Positions 1-10,209 of a stretch of 64,000 nt of DNA are shown here, piece after piece. Positions within the stretch are counted from its first letter, which is position 1; every line of letters begins with the position of its first letter. The translations under genes and the position numbers were made by a program. This stretch comes from Macrocystis pyrifera (taxonomy: Eukaryota; Sar; Phaeophyceae; Laminariales; Laminariaceae). The notes beneath the pieces were generated by a model. The model saw only the letters and a program-made list of their open reading frames with translations. It did no database searches and was not told where the DNA came from. The stretch lies in the NCBI GenBank assembly GCA_031763025.1, contig JASSKH010000028.1, positions 2,294,001 to 2,358,000 of the forward strand, written 5' to 3'.

Positions 1-111
1 GGGCGTGAAGGACCCGCGAGAGCCGAGGCGCTCGTCGGGGCGGCCACCGACGTGGTTGAAGGCGTGGACGTGGCTCATGCAAGGCTTGGTGGTGGTGGTG
101 GGTCCGGCCAT
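1..111 (-). CDS. 5' end of a paralogue of the 29 kb repeat-protein gene (partial)
   Basis: Reading the minus strand from an ATG at 111-109 gives 37 codons that run off the window edge. The segment AFNHVGGRPDERLGSRGSFTP matches residues 38-58 (AFNDVGGRPEERLGAHGSFQP) of the protein at 29001-29864 at most positions, and the first residues (MAGPTTTTK against MALTATTPIK) are also alike. The DNA is similar too, so this is a gene duplicate and not a chance frame. The frame stays open upstream of the ATG for at least 18 codons; this ATG was chosen because it aligns with the start of the complete paralogue. Between the motif and the start it is shorter than the paralogue. Function is unknown; the rest of the gene lies to the left of the window. 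Confidence 0.75.
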   Translation of the reverse strand, partial: MAGPTTTTKPCMSHVHAFNHVGGRPDERLGSRGSFTP

Positions 112-2100
112 GTCGATGCTCCTGGCGGGAATCTTGATCACGAACGGCACAGTAAGCAGGAGAGAGTGGGAGATCCGTTGGTTGCAGTGCGTCTCCTATT
201 TAGATAACGAGAATGTGCAGGGGGGGGGAAAGGGAGGGAAAACGCAAAAAAAAGAGGATAAGAGGAAGGCTCCAGAGTGGAGGAGCCGTTTCAGCGATGT
301 GCCCACGCATTCCACGAAGAACACAATATCTCTTATTATGGGTGGGTGGGTGGGTGGGTGGGTGGGTGGGAGTGGGTGTGGATAGGTTGCCGTATTACGT
401 TACGCGACCTGTTCTAGTCCGCTCGTGCTGCAGCGTACCACTACGTAAAATACCGCCTGATATCTTATACCTTATAGATACCAGGCCAGAATACCGAAAC
501 CTTTCAGCCGCCGACGTCCTGCTGTAAGTCAACTGAAGTCAGACTACTGCTGCTGTACTAACCTGTTGTAAACTGAAGGCTTTTTCAGCCAATCGCCCGC
601 AAAATAGTCTGTGTTGCAACTATTAACACATTTTGCGTAGTAGCTTTGAATTATGACACAGCAGGCGCAATCTCTGCACAGCAAAATACATACATCGATC
701 TGCCTGCGCCACAAGAACATGTTTTATCATCAGCATATCAAGGTGGGGCCATGTGTGGCGTGCGGTTCTTTTGAGCATAGGCAGCGAGCAAAGGATGGGC
801 GTATGCTACAGGTGTACAACAAGTTGACAACAAGTTGACTGTTCGTTTCCAGAGATCCCCCGGAAAAATCTAGATAAAGTAAGAGCATGAAACGCATCAT
901 ACCGGTACACGTCCTAAACGGTCGATCGAGCGATTCTCAGGCTTGGGAGCACGCTTGGGCCGGTGCAGCAACGACGGCAACAAAGCAACAGGCGCACGAC
1001 AAGAACTACTACTGTATGTAGCAGTCTCTTGTACTAACTGTCTGCCACAGCAGAAAACCTCACTGCGGCAGCATGCTGCGCTGGGGCGGTGCTAAAAGCT
1101 ACCTGTGTATACGATGCCCTGGTCCACGATAGATGACAATTACACGCGGAGGAATACCCATGATAGACATCATGATGAGCTCACCTTCTTAATCCCAAAG
1201 TGCTTCTGTTTGTTGTTCTCGAGACTCGTGCTGGTCGCTGGTGGTGGGTGGCGACTGGTTGCTGCTGCTGGAGAAAGTGAGCGTCTCGGGACGGAGGTAG
1301 ATGTGCACTGCTGCTGCTGGTGGTGAAGTCGTTGTTGTGTGGTGGTGGGTGGGGTGCGGTGTGGGGTTGTGCAGTAATCGGCTTTCGGTGAGAAGCGGTA
1401 TGGTTGATCTCACATGATGGGTGCAACTGTAACAGTTGAAGTCGGCAGGAGGAGGCGGCGGGAATTAAAATTCAGATACTCAAAGCTTTTCCTCGCACGC
1501 GACCCTTCGAAATCTTCATACATGAAGCCAGTTGAATTTTTTCGAAATGTGCGAAATTGCACGCCACGAACGAAAATACAAAAATACAAGAACAAAGAAA
1601 TAAAGCGAAAGGCATACATATCATACTGATGCCTGTTGTTTGTGCTGTTCGGTTTGTGTAGTAAATTCTATACAAGAGCGCTTGTACGCAGAACGCGAAA
1701 TATAGCTAGGAACTTGATAACAGGTACCCCTGGGCAAGTAAGTGAAGTAATATTAATGGTAGGTGAGAGACTTAATTAACTGGGATATGATTATTAGTGT
1801 TGGAAAAAAAACGGGAGAAACTAAAAAAAAAAAACTACCAGGTACAACACAATGTCAACATGTTCCTCTTCTTTCAAGGTTGCAGAAGGATGCCGACACG
1901 ACTCGTGTGGTACGCACAAAAAAATACCAGGTAGATGTCAATAGATATGGCTCTTTGTTCCTGAAGAAATTCTACAGCTATTATAGCTGTTCTATCAACG
2001 AGCACCAGATTAAAATACTCAACCGCATAAATCTACTTCGTTCGTTGCTTCTCTTTCCTTCTGGTGTATTTTGGTTGCTGGCGTATGTATGTGTTGTGTC
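112..2100. other. Intergenic spacer without recognisable genes
   Basis: No frame here looks coding. It holds a (GGGT)n microsatellite at about 339-371, a low-complexity GT/GCT-rich stretch at 1230-1380, A-rich runs, and two exact copies of the palindrome TACCWGGTA (1836 and 1925). Confidence 0.6.
339..371. repeat. (GGGT)n microsatellite
   Basis: About eight GGGT units in tandem. G-rich on the plus strand, so quadruplex formation is possible. Confidence 0.9.
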
Positions 2101-2146
2101 GGCCGCACCTAGTGCTGTAGTAGTGCGAAGGCATGTGGTATTGCGT

Positions 2147-2300
2147 AGGGTATTAATGCATTTCGGTGTGTTGTCTCTGTGTCGTATAGTCTGTGACCAC
2201 AGAGCTCGTATCTTTCTAGGGTGAAGAATCAGCACGGACACTGGGCTTGCTGGATGTCGACGAGTAGTAGAAGAACGGTTTGTTAATGTGAAGAACACAC
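2147..2300 (+). mobile_element. LINE-1 family, 3' tail fragment (copy D)
   Basis: Diverged 3' terminal piece of the LINE-1 untranslated tail also found at 15.4-15.57 kb and 23.1-23.24 kb. Shared blocks include GTGACCACAGA, GAAGAATC-GCACGGACACTGG, TGCTGGATGTCGACG, and GAACGGTTT followed by AATGTGAAGAA. It ends in a CA-rich run in place of the (CAA)n tail of the other copies. Confidence 0.7.
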
Positions 2301-3440
2301 ACACACTGCCCACATACTCTACTGCTAGCAGCTGTCTGTACATCTGTACACATCTGTACATTCAAACAAAACAAACAAACGCAATATATATATATTGTTA
2401 TATGTTGTGTTGTTAACAATGACTGTGCTGACCACACTGACTGACTGATGATATGTGCATATACAACAACACCATTGGCTGCTTGTGCTGCTGCATGCAG
2501 TGCCTGTAGCGTAGTTTGTGTGCGTGTGCCGGATGTGATGTGCCGATCGCACACAAACAAACAAAAAACACGCACAGCAGAGAGCAGTATACAAACGAGT
2601 GCACACAAAACACAGTGTCACACACACAATTACAAACACAGAGACAGCAAGAAGCAGTATTATTATAATAGTAAGTAGTACCTGTAGTACATATTAGTAA
2701 TATATTTATTGCTATGTACACACAGAAGTTGGTCGCAAAAAGTAGCTATACACATCATCATCAGTTGTTACTGGTAGTAGTATATAGTGCGAGTATATAG
2801 TACAAAAAAAAAACGAAACGAACAACGAACAATAGCTAGCTGTGTAATTACATAATTCTACGTAAAGCACAGAAGTACGCAGTAAGTACTTGGTATCAGT
2901 AGTACATATTAATTATTACGCATCACTATAGATTTTCTCAATCTTGGTTCCTAAAAAATCGTGATGCGGCGGCTGCTGCTGCTTGCTGCGGCGTGTGGCT
3001 GTGTGTGTTGGTGGCATGTATCAGAATAAGATCCGGTCGGGCGAATGTAAAGTAACTACCAGGTACTATAAATATACTATTATTATTTATTGCTGCTATA
3101 CGTACCTACCTACCTACTATAATAACACCTGCTACTACGTGGCGTACTGCTTGTAGAATTGCATCCACCCGATACAATGTGCTTACTTACTACGATATAA
3201 ACAAACGCGCTGACTGAAAAGTGCTACAGTAGTGACACGTGGACCTTCGGCTCGAGGCACATACAGAGTAGGTATAGGTGTGAACGGACGAATATAAATG
3301 AAAGTGGTGACGTTTGCTGCTGATGTTCTCCGACGGCGACACGCACGAGACTACTTACTAAATATAAACTGCTAGGTGTTTTACTTAATACAGCTACCAG
3401 CCAGTAGTATAAATATATCGCGCACGTTGCGCCAACCACA
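2301..3440. other. AT-rich spacer
   Basis: CA/GT-rich and AT-rich sequence without coding character. The overlapping minus-strand frames (Cys/Val/Leu-rich) are products of the CA repeats. One TACCAGGTA site lies at 3057. Confidence 0.6.
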
Positions 3441-3442
3441 TA

Positions 3443-3547
3443 TTACGGGGGTTCATAGTTAATAGGACCTATGGTATACATAAAAACCTGTATATTTACC
3501 TATTTTTATTAACAATATTGGGTCCTATTTACTATAGTCTTCCGCAA
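3443..3547 (-). repeat. MITE-A copy 1
   Basis: Palindromic miniature inverted-repeat element. Family description: about 105 bp; terminal inverted repeats of about 30 bp starting TTACGGGGG-ACCATAGTWAATAGGACC; AT-rich middle (ATTGTTAGTAAAAATAGG on one arm, GTTTTTATGTATACC on the other); flanked by TA on both sides. Strand is set by the ATTGTTAGTAAAAATAGG arm. The flanking TA pair is at 3441 and 3548. TA targets fit Tc1/mariner-type mobilisation (inference). Confidence 0.9.
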
Positions 3548-3694
3548 TACCATACATACATACATACATGCATACGTACATACAGTCACAGTGTGGGAGT
3601 CACAACTAACTGAAGACATTTTTTTGGAGGGGTACGCATTTTATGCGCACGCGCGTACTATTATAGCTCTCGTCGTGTGTGTTGGGGAGGGGGG

Positions 3695-4075
3695 GGGGTA
3701 CTCATCATCACATGCATGGCCGTAGTCGTACGACCGTAGACCCTCGAATCCCTACAATGCCGGCACGGAGCACGTCGGGTTTTCACCGACCAGGCAGGCA
3801 TTGCTTGCACCAAGGACGAAGCGCAGTGAGGTGTTGGGCGAGTCGCATGAAGGGTAAAAGTTACACCCTACTAAGAACCGCTTTTGAGGCGGATTTTCTT
3901 GCTTATTATTATGGATGACAGCGTCAATGAATTGATTTAATTTTTGGTGTGGCCACTTCCAGAGATAGCAATGGGTTTACCATGTAACTGCCTCGTGGAT
4001 GCCTCACCATATACACACCACGTGATACGACCATCCCCCCTGTGCGGAGGGAAGGTTCTCCCCCCACAAAAACGA
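3695..4075 (-). mobile_element. Repeat family H (copy 1), about 380 bp
   Basis: Repeat also present at 40341, 45048, 59335, 28640 and 63594. Read on the minus strand it starts near a GTGCGGAG/CTCCGCAC block, passes a conserved GGTTTACCATGTAACTG-like stretch and ends GGCCATGCATGTGATGATGAGTA followed by a C run. The end GAGTA-C(n) resembles the end of the LINE-2 tails, so it may be a short element that shares LINE-2's 3' end. No clear box A/box B was found. Confidence 0.65.
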
Positions 4076-5235
4076 TCTAATTCGACCTCCAGTCGTGGTA
4101 ACCGCCAGAAAAAACAAAACGAAGCAAAAAAAAACGGTACCCGGGTTGTCTAGCTCACGCAGGGAGAGGCGTGTTTTACAGCGTCGTCGCCGACCGACGC
4201 CAAACCAACCTATAGTATAATAGGGGGGACGGGGAGGAGAAGATGCAATGTGGTGTCCGAATTACGCAATGTAGTAATAATCACCGTCGAATCTCTCAGG
4301 CAACGGACGAGCTATACCTCGAAAGGGCTCTGGACCCGGGGCTGTCCCTCGAGGCAGTAGAAGGGCAGACAACGGGGCGTAGTGGACGTACGAGAAAATC
4401 CTCGAGCTACCGGGAGCGGCGGAGGCACAGTCGTTTTTTTTCCCAGGAGGGGTGCCCGGATTGTCGCCTGACTCCCAAACCTTATCAGCAGGCCCAAACA
4501 CGCCTGTATATGTGAGCGGGAGGGTTAGGGCTGCCGTCGAATAGAAGCGAGGAGAATGTCGGCCTCCATTGGGAGCAGGCTGGGGACCTTGCCGGAGGTT
4601 CTAGCAACCCTCACAGGGCCGTTAGGAGACAAAGTGAGGAGGGAGCTCCCGGAATCGAGCAGCATTGCTCAGCTAGGAGGCAGCTTGCGGGAGGTGCGAG
4701 ACATATGGAGGGTGACGAAATAAGCGATGGCGGGCATCGTCCCCGAGTCTTGGCTGGAATGGGGTCTGGGTGCAGAGGGGGACCTGACCCCAACGCCCCC
4801 AGAAGCCGACATGCTGGCTGCGCACGACGCCGTAACCACTAATTCGCGCAAAGCTCAACAAAAGTTGGACAAGCTGGTGAATCAAGGTCGGCACGCTGCC
4901 CGCACTGCTTCGTTGGAGGAGCTACCGGAGAAGGCGCGCCCCCCCGGACCGGGCGACCCGCTGGGTGGGCCGATACCAAGGCCTTCGCCAAGGCTCGCTA
5001 TAGGAGTCTTCAGGGGGCTGGAGTCACGGCATGCCTTCGGGCGAGGCCAACGGACTCACTCCGTGTCATACTCGCATCAGAGTTCGCGGACATGGGAAGG
5101 CGCTTCATGGGGATCGAAGAGCACGTGGACACGAGGTGCCCCTGCTGCGATGCAGGTAACGTGGACACCCGCCACGCACGTATCTGTCCCAGAGCGGGGG
5201 CGTAGGTAGACCAGCACAAACCGCTTGTCCATGCG

Positions 5236-5540
5236 ATGTCCAGTACGTTGAAGCGGCTAGGAATCCGACACCAAGTGCAGAGCGGCGAACCGTTCACCAC
5301 AGACCGAAATCTGCGGATGGACATTGTTGTCAGGAGAGGAGGTCTCCGAGACGCTTCCAACATGGAGTATAGGGAGAAGTCCATTCTGCTGGACGTCACC
5401 TATGCTGACCCACAAGCGCAGATACACCTGCAGGGAGGCAGTGCTGTGATAACGATGGATCAGCTGCCTCTACTTCCGAGGCGCGCAAGTGCCAACACTA
5501 TGCTCGTCCGGGACATGTGTCCTTTGACGAACGGAGTCAT
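5236..5540 (+). pseudogene. LINE-3 C-terminal domain, first part
   Basis: Open frame carrying SSTLKRLGIRHQVQSGEP, RNLRMDIVVRRGGLRDASN and EKSILLDVTYADPQ. It resembles the C-terminal module of a non-LTR retroelement protein. The reading frame for the next block shifts to HVSFDERSH at 5515-5540 and is then cut by the insertion that starts at 5540. Beyond that point the translated sequence comes from the inserted elements. Confidence 0.55.
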
Positions 5541-5581
5541 GTTAAGATATTGTCTGGACAATGCTGCAAGACCCAAGGCCT

Positions 5582-5977
5582 GGCTGGTGGCGCGCGTCGC
5601 CCCGTATATCCGGTCCGTTCCAGGGGGGGAGAGTGTTATGAGGCTTAGATTGGGTAGGCGATTGGTTAACCTTTTGCCTTTAGCCCAACGGACTAAGACC
5701 TATAACAAATGGCGTCGACGGCAGAACATGGCTCGTTGGTCGTGAGTTCGAATCTCACGTCCATCATGAAATCGCTTTTTAAAGAAAAGTGAACTTCCTC
5801 ATGTCAAGAACCTGAAAAAAATACTTCTGGATCCCCAGAAATTGGAACCGCGTGTTGGTGTCACGCGTCGACCCGTATATCCGGTCCGTTCCAGGGGGGA
5901 GAGTATTATGAGGCTTAGATTGAGTAGGCGATCGGTTAACCTTTTACATTTAGCCCAACGGACTAAGACCTATAACA
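5582..5977 (+). mobile_element. TRIM copy 1 (terminal-repeat retrotransposon in miniature, fossil)
   Basis: Two direct repeats of about 125 bp (about 5582-5707 and 5853-5977), each ending TAACA and the second starting TGTTGG, enclose about 145 bp. Directly after the left repeat is TGGCGTCGACGGCAG, a near match to the family primer site TGGCGTCGTCGGCAGGAC. That site is the reverse complement of a tRNA 3' end (GTCCTGCCGACGACGCCA, tRNA-Ser-like). The interior also has a tRNA T-arm-like block GTGAGTTCGAATCTCAC. There is no coding capacity, as expected for a TRIM. Confidence 0.75.
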
Positions 5978-6570
5978 ACGACGGCGAGTCGTTCCGTCGT
6001 TGGCAAGAACGCATGATCAGACACCGCCGCGAGAACAATTCACGACCGAACAAATACAACCAGAAGAAACACAGGCGTCGCCCCGGCCCCTCGCGTGGGC
6101 AACATCACGGTCAGGGTCAGCAACACAGACAAGGTGATGGCTACAACACACACGCGGCACGAGGACACCAGCAGTCTCACCCCGGCCATCAAGGTGGTTC
6201 GACCGCCGCTGCCTCTTTCGCCCCGGCTCCCGTCTCGGGGGTTCGCTACGGCGCCTCGCATACCGTCCTCCGTGTTATTTTTTTTTTTGTTCCCGTACGC
6301 ACTTTTCGCTTTTCCGTGCATCTTCCTCGCCCCCCCCCGTGCGGGCGGTTTGGCGATGGCTTTCATCGACGATTTCTTCCTGCCCCTTAAGGCTAGATCT
6401 TCCCTTTATTTTTTTTTACGTACTTTGCCGGCTTCGTTGCCTCGCCGTTCAGAGGTGTGGGAGTGGGTTTTGAGGAGCCGCATCTTCGACTCATGTTCTA
6501 GTTCGTGGAATCGGGGTTTCCACGAATTTCCCATAATTCTGCATATACGGCTCATCAGAGTGGGCTAGTG

Positions 6571-6846
6571 TTAAGATATTGTCTTGTATGAGATTGAATG
6601 CCCGGTAACTACCTGGGTTCAGTCACTGGGATCGTATTTGTAGTACTTGGAAGGCGTATCTTAGATGGAAAACCAGGGGTTTTCCAGAGGAGTACGAGCT
6701 TGGTCTCAGTCTCCGCGTGCACGAAAGGAATAAAACTGCTCTTCTTCTATAGCTAAGCAAACAACACATGTGAGTGCAATGTTTACCGACTTAAAAGGCA
6801 GACCTGTCCAGGGATACAAAGTGTCCCCCAACCCTTGATCTTAACA
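6571..6846 (+). repeat. Right terminal repeat of the 5540-6846 element
   Basis: 276 bp from TGTTAAGATATTGTC to TTGATCTTAACA. Its first 15 bases equal the left end of the element at 5540. It is preceded by a purine-rich CAGAGTGGGCTAG. Confidence 0.65.
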
Positions 6847-7156
6847 GTCACAAACTAGCCACTTTAGCGGTGGAAAGCTTTGGGCGTCTCGGGGTAGAGG
6901 GCAGCAAATTCATCGACCAGCTGGCAGCTAGTGTCGTGGGGCGGAGGGATGGTAAGTCGATGGAAGGAAAGGAGAGGTGAAGGAACGCCTGCTTCAAATC
7001 GTCTCGGTGACTACACAGGTCGCCATTTCGAGGAGGGTGTCGCGCTTCAAACTCAATCTTTTAGGGACCGCCAGGAAGCGAGAAGGAACAGGGGGTAGGG
7101 GGGGGGGTGACAGACCTACACCGATGGCGTGGGGAGGGAGCTTGGAGGCGGCTTAG

Positions 7157-7820
7157 GACATAAATAGAATGTAAAGGGCACATCTTGAGACGGAGGAGGG
7201 AGCAAGGACAACAGTGGAGTATTGCAGATAAAGCATAGCGGGAAGTATACATAAAAGGTAGCTAGACCTTGTGCATACATACGTACGTTTCCTTTGTTTC
7301 CGTGGTTGTCTTCTTTCAGGAATGTTTTGAGTGATCAACGTTGAAACTCATGCTGCACATTGTCGGATGGCAAGCACATTATATTAAAAAGTGATAATGT
7401 AGTATTAATAGCAAATAGAGTTGTACGGCACGGACGCGACATGATTCTCTGCCCGTACATACTTCTGGGACTTCACTCACTCACTCACTCACTAAGCTAG
7501 CCGTAGACGACTGATAACATTGGTGTGGTCGCTTTACGGCACCTACCTGGTACTTGGTAGTATTTATCTCGGTGTTCCAAAGGAGAAGGATGCAGAAACC
7601 CGAACCCTCTCTTTTCTTCTGGCTGCCTGCTTCCCTGGTTTGTATGACGAACTTTGCTTAGGCGCTCATCAGGTGGACAGCATCGGATCGACAATCCCCG
7701 CATTTATTTTTCCGACGCATGAGTCCGTCTTGTTATGGTTGGCTTCTTCTTCTTGCCTACTGACGTATTCACTTTTTTTTGGTATGCCTCAAACCAGCTC
7801 CGGTCATCGACGATTTTGAG
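7157..7820. other. Spacer
   Basis: No supported gene. Contains a (CTCA)n run at about 7473-7494 and a TACCTGGTA site at 7544. Confidence 0.6.
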
Positions 7821-7825
7821 TTTGT

Positions 7826-7972
7826 GTTAAGGTCTTAGTCCAATCCATTGTGATTTCACGCGCAGGTTCGAGTCCTGCCGACGACGCCATTTGTGAAGGT
7901 CTTAGTCCGTTGGGCTAAAGGTAAAAGGTTAACCAATCGCCTACCCAATCTAAGCCTCATAACATTTGCGTC
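7826..7972 (-). mobile_element. TRIM copy 2, partial (fossil)
   Basis: Minus-strand copy. A terminal-repeat segment (7896-7972, with GGTTAACC and the ACTAAGACCTT end) is followed on the minus strand by TGGCGTCGTCGGCAGGAC and a longer complement of a tRNA-Ser-like T arm and variable region. On the plus strand this reads like the 3' half of a tRNA gene (GCAGGTTCGAGTCCTGC-CGACGACG-CCA), but the setting shows a primer-site region. The broken state is typical of the family here. Confidence 0.65.
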
Positions 7973-8278
7973 TACAGAAAAAGTGAGCAGTGGCCGTCAC
8001 TGTGATCGTCACAGATTTACCGTCAATTCCAGTAACCATATCAAGTGCGCCGGCGAGGGAGTGTTATAAACTCTTATTATTTCTGTACACACACACACCC
8101 GTCGATATTGTCCATCACCACACACACCCAGTCAATGTCCATGCTGACTGTTTTTATATCCTAGACTATAGAAGGCGTTATTATTTATAATAAATATTAC
8201 GAAATTATGGTATTGTTCCATTTGCCAGCTCTTACTCCAATTATACTCTATTCACATACACAAAGTAAAGGGATACTA

Positions 8279-8383
8279 TTACGGAAGAACATAGTAAATA
8301 GGACCTACGGTGCTGACGAAAATCTACTTATTTCCCTATTTTTACTAACAATATTTGGTCCTATTTACTATGGTTCCCCGTAA
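8279..8383 (-). repeat. MITE-A copy 2
   Basis: TA-flanked (8277 and 8384) palindromic element; left end diverged (TTACGGAAG), right end GGTTCCCCGTAA. Confidence 0.85.
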
Positions 8384-8550
8384 TAACTACAACAGAACAG
8401 ACAGCAGAATTTAATAACTTGAAACATGGGAAGTGCTATTAAAATACTACGTAATACGTATCACAATCATTAAATTATTTTTGTTCAAGCTGAATCCCAA
8501 GGCGGCTGCGTATTTTCCAGTACGAGAATTCCCCTCCTCTTCCTCCTCCT

Positions 8551-8888
8551 GTTGTTGTTGTTTTCTTCACATTAAACCGTTCTTTCTACCCGTCGACATC
8601 CAGCACAACCAGTGTCTGTGCCGATTCTTCAATCCTAGAGAGATACGAGTTCTGTGGTCACAAAGCTACGCCACAGAGATATTACGTTGCCACGTATGCA
8701 ACGCAATAAATACCATGTCATCATACTGCGTACGACAGGCACGACATACACATTCCATGACCTAGAGAAACGAAACGAAACAAAGACAAAAAAAAACAAA
8801 AACAATGAAGACAATTCGAAAGAGAAAAAGAAACAAGAAAAAAAAAATATATATATATATAAAGAAACAAACCGTCGTGCCCCCCCCA
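8551..8888 (-). mobile_element. LINE-1 family, 3' tail fragment (copy C)
   Basis: Inverted copy of the LINE-1 3' untranslated region. On the minus strand it runs from the conserved TGGGG-GGCACGACGG block through the T-rich region, TCATGGAATGTGTATGTCGTGCCTG and GAACGGTTTAATGTGAAGAAAAC to a (CAA)n tail at 8551-8562. It lacks the TACCAGGTA insertion that copies A and B carry in the TA-rich part. It abuts the 5' end of LINE-1 copy B head-on. Confidence 0.8.
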
Positions 8889-8913
8889 CAGGCGTAATAC
8901 GTCTGACATGGTT

Positions 8914-9465
8914 TATTAAAGATAGCTACGTTGTTACGCAACAGCAGCGTTGGCAGTAGTCAGTTGCTACACAACAACAATAACAATAGTCAGTAGCCTA
9001 TCGGTTCGCTGTCGGGACATAGCTAGTCATCTGTTGATATAGTTCGTAGAGTACAACAGTACACTGAGCTGTCATACGAGTAGCAGTTTGTTCAGAATGC
9101 GGGATTACTTGTTACGGTTCAGTACGCGGTGGAACTGTAGAACCCCGAACAACAGGCTGAGTTCTCCCGAGTTTTGCTTGTTTTAGTTTTGAGGTTACAC
9201 TGCATTTCGAGGGTCCGGGGTCCCTCTGCAGTATTTTTGTTTTGAGTTATAGATCGAGATGCGACACACGTGCACAACGCACACTCGCCCACTCTCCTTC
9301 TCTCCCCACCTGTCTCCTCTGCGAGACCGCAACAATCAATGACAAGGCCTTGGAGTGCCATCTCTTTCATCGTCAGCTCTTTCGAGCTCGAAGCTCATGC
9401 TTTACCAGTCGGTTAACATCGATTGAAGTGCTTGCCTCTGCCACATGCAAGGATAATGCTCAATA
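8914..9465 (+). repeat. Left LTR of the copia-type element
   Basis: 552 bp, from TATTAAAGATAGC to AATGCTCAATA; nearly identical to 11683-12235. Confidence 0.9.
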
Positions 9466-9482
9466 GGTTATGAGCCCCGACG
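9466..9482 (+). other. Primer-binding site, half initiator tRNA-Met type
   Basis: GGTTATGAGCCCCGACG sits directly after the left LTR and is complementary to the initiator tRNA-Met anticodon stem-loop rather than to a tRNA 3' end. This matches the known priming mode of Drosophila copia. Confidence 0.75.
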
Positions 9483-9687
9483 TTCAAGCACAACAGCAGA
9501 GCTGCGGGCCGCGAGGTACGCCAAGTACAAGGCTGCGCTTCAGGACCCCGAGCTGCTGCTTCCGCTACGAGCTTCACGAGAGAGCTGCCAGGGCCATCCT
9601 CTACCTGGAGTTACTACGAGCTGCAACAACTAGCACTGCTGCTGCGAGCGACTACAACATCCTACGAGTACAACGTCGCTGACTGCT

Positions 9688-10209
9688 GTGAGAATGGATA
9701 ACATGACGGGCAACAGCGCGAACAACAGTCTGATCAACGCTGTGCGAGGAATCAGGTCATACACTGGAGAGAAGCCTGAAGATTTCGCTGACTGGCACAG
9801 GAAGGCTGGCTTCATCATCAGCATGCAACGACCTGACATTTTTGCCGTTATGGAAGGTCAAGCGAGGCCCGCGGAAGACACCGACCAGGCTGAAGATACA
9901 GCACTACTGTTAACTCCAGGGTTGCTGTACACTGCTGGAGGGACCCTACAGCAACGGCAAGCTGCATTCGACCGAGCTAACATGGACCTCTATGCCATCC
10001 TGCACTTAGTCACCGATAAGGCTGCGGCTCTCCTCGTGGCTATCCATGCCTTCGACGAGCGTGGGACTAGAGGCGATGGGCAGAAAGCCATCAAAGAGCT
10101 TGAGCAAAAGTACCTGCGCGTGACGAACGAGACGATCCGAGCCTTGCAGGCAAAACTTGCAGCAACGACCATAGAGCCTGACGAAGATCCGGACAACTAC
10201 GCACAGTGA
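9688..10209 (+). CDS. Gag-like ORF of the copia-type element (fossil)
   Basis: A 173-codon frame beginning MRMDNMTGNSANNSLINAVR. The SYTGEKPEDFADWHRKAGF block, the alternating hydrophobic helices and the position just after the primer site fit a Ty1/copia gag N-terminal region. No protease, integrase or reverse transcriptase could be recognised downstream. Treated as a fossil. Confidence 0.65.
   Translation: MRMDNMTGNSANNSLINAVRGIRSYTGEKPEDFADWHRKAGFIISMQRPDIFAVMEGQARPAEDTDQAEDTALLLTPGLLYTAGGTLQQRQAAFDRANMDLYAILHLVTDKAAALLVAIHAFDERGTRGDGQKAIKELEQKYLRVTNETIRALQAKLAATTIEPDEDPDNYAQ

Larger units (their letters stand above)
5540..6846 (+). mobile_element. LTR-type element inserted in LINE-3 (fossil)
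   Basis: Starts TGTTAAGAT and ends ATCTTAACA, with a 4-bp target duplication GTCA (5536-5539 and 6847-6850). Removing it rejoins the LINE-3 codons for RSHKLA, which confirms the insertion point. The right terminal repeat is at 6571-6846; only the beginning of a matching left repeat is seen. The interior holds a TRIM (5582-5977) and a stretch coding for a basic, Gln/His-rich peptide that may be gag-derived. It looks broken. Confidence 0.7.
4240..7156 (+). mobile_element. LINE-3: 3' part of a non-LTR retroelement, interrupted by an LTR-type element
   Basis: Coding traces in the plus strand run from about 4556 to a TAG at 7154. The part at 4727-5005 (MAGIVPESWLEWGLGAEGD...) leads to a Cys/His cluster CPCCDAGNVDTRHARICPR at about 5138-5195, a segment MDIVVRRGGLRDASN and KSILLDVTYADPQAQ (about 5316-5420), and after the interruption a conserved end (HKLATLAVESFGRLGVEG, RLLQIVSVTTQVAISRRVSR). 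A Cys/His knuckle followed by a D...K-type segment suggests the C-terminal restriction-like endonuclease region of R2-group LINEs, but this is not certain. No reverse transcriptase core is present. The frame carries a stop at 4721 and at least one frameshift near 5005, so it is a dead 3' fragment. Confidence 0.6.

Noticed and set aside
5842-6390. 182-codon basic Gln/His-rich frame as a host gene
   Set aside because: It starts in a TRIM terminal repeat and lies inside an inserted LTR-type element.
7840-7893. tRNA gene 3' half (T arm, acceptor, CCA)
   Set aside because: No 5' half; encoded CCA is unexpected for a nuclear tRNA gene; the setting is a TRIM primer-site region read on the opposite strand.
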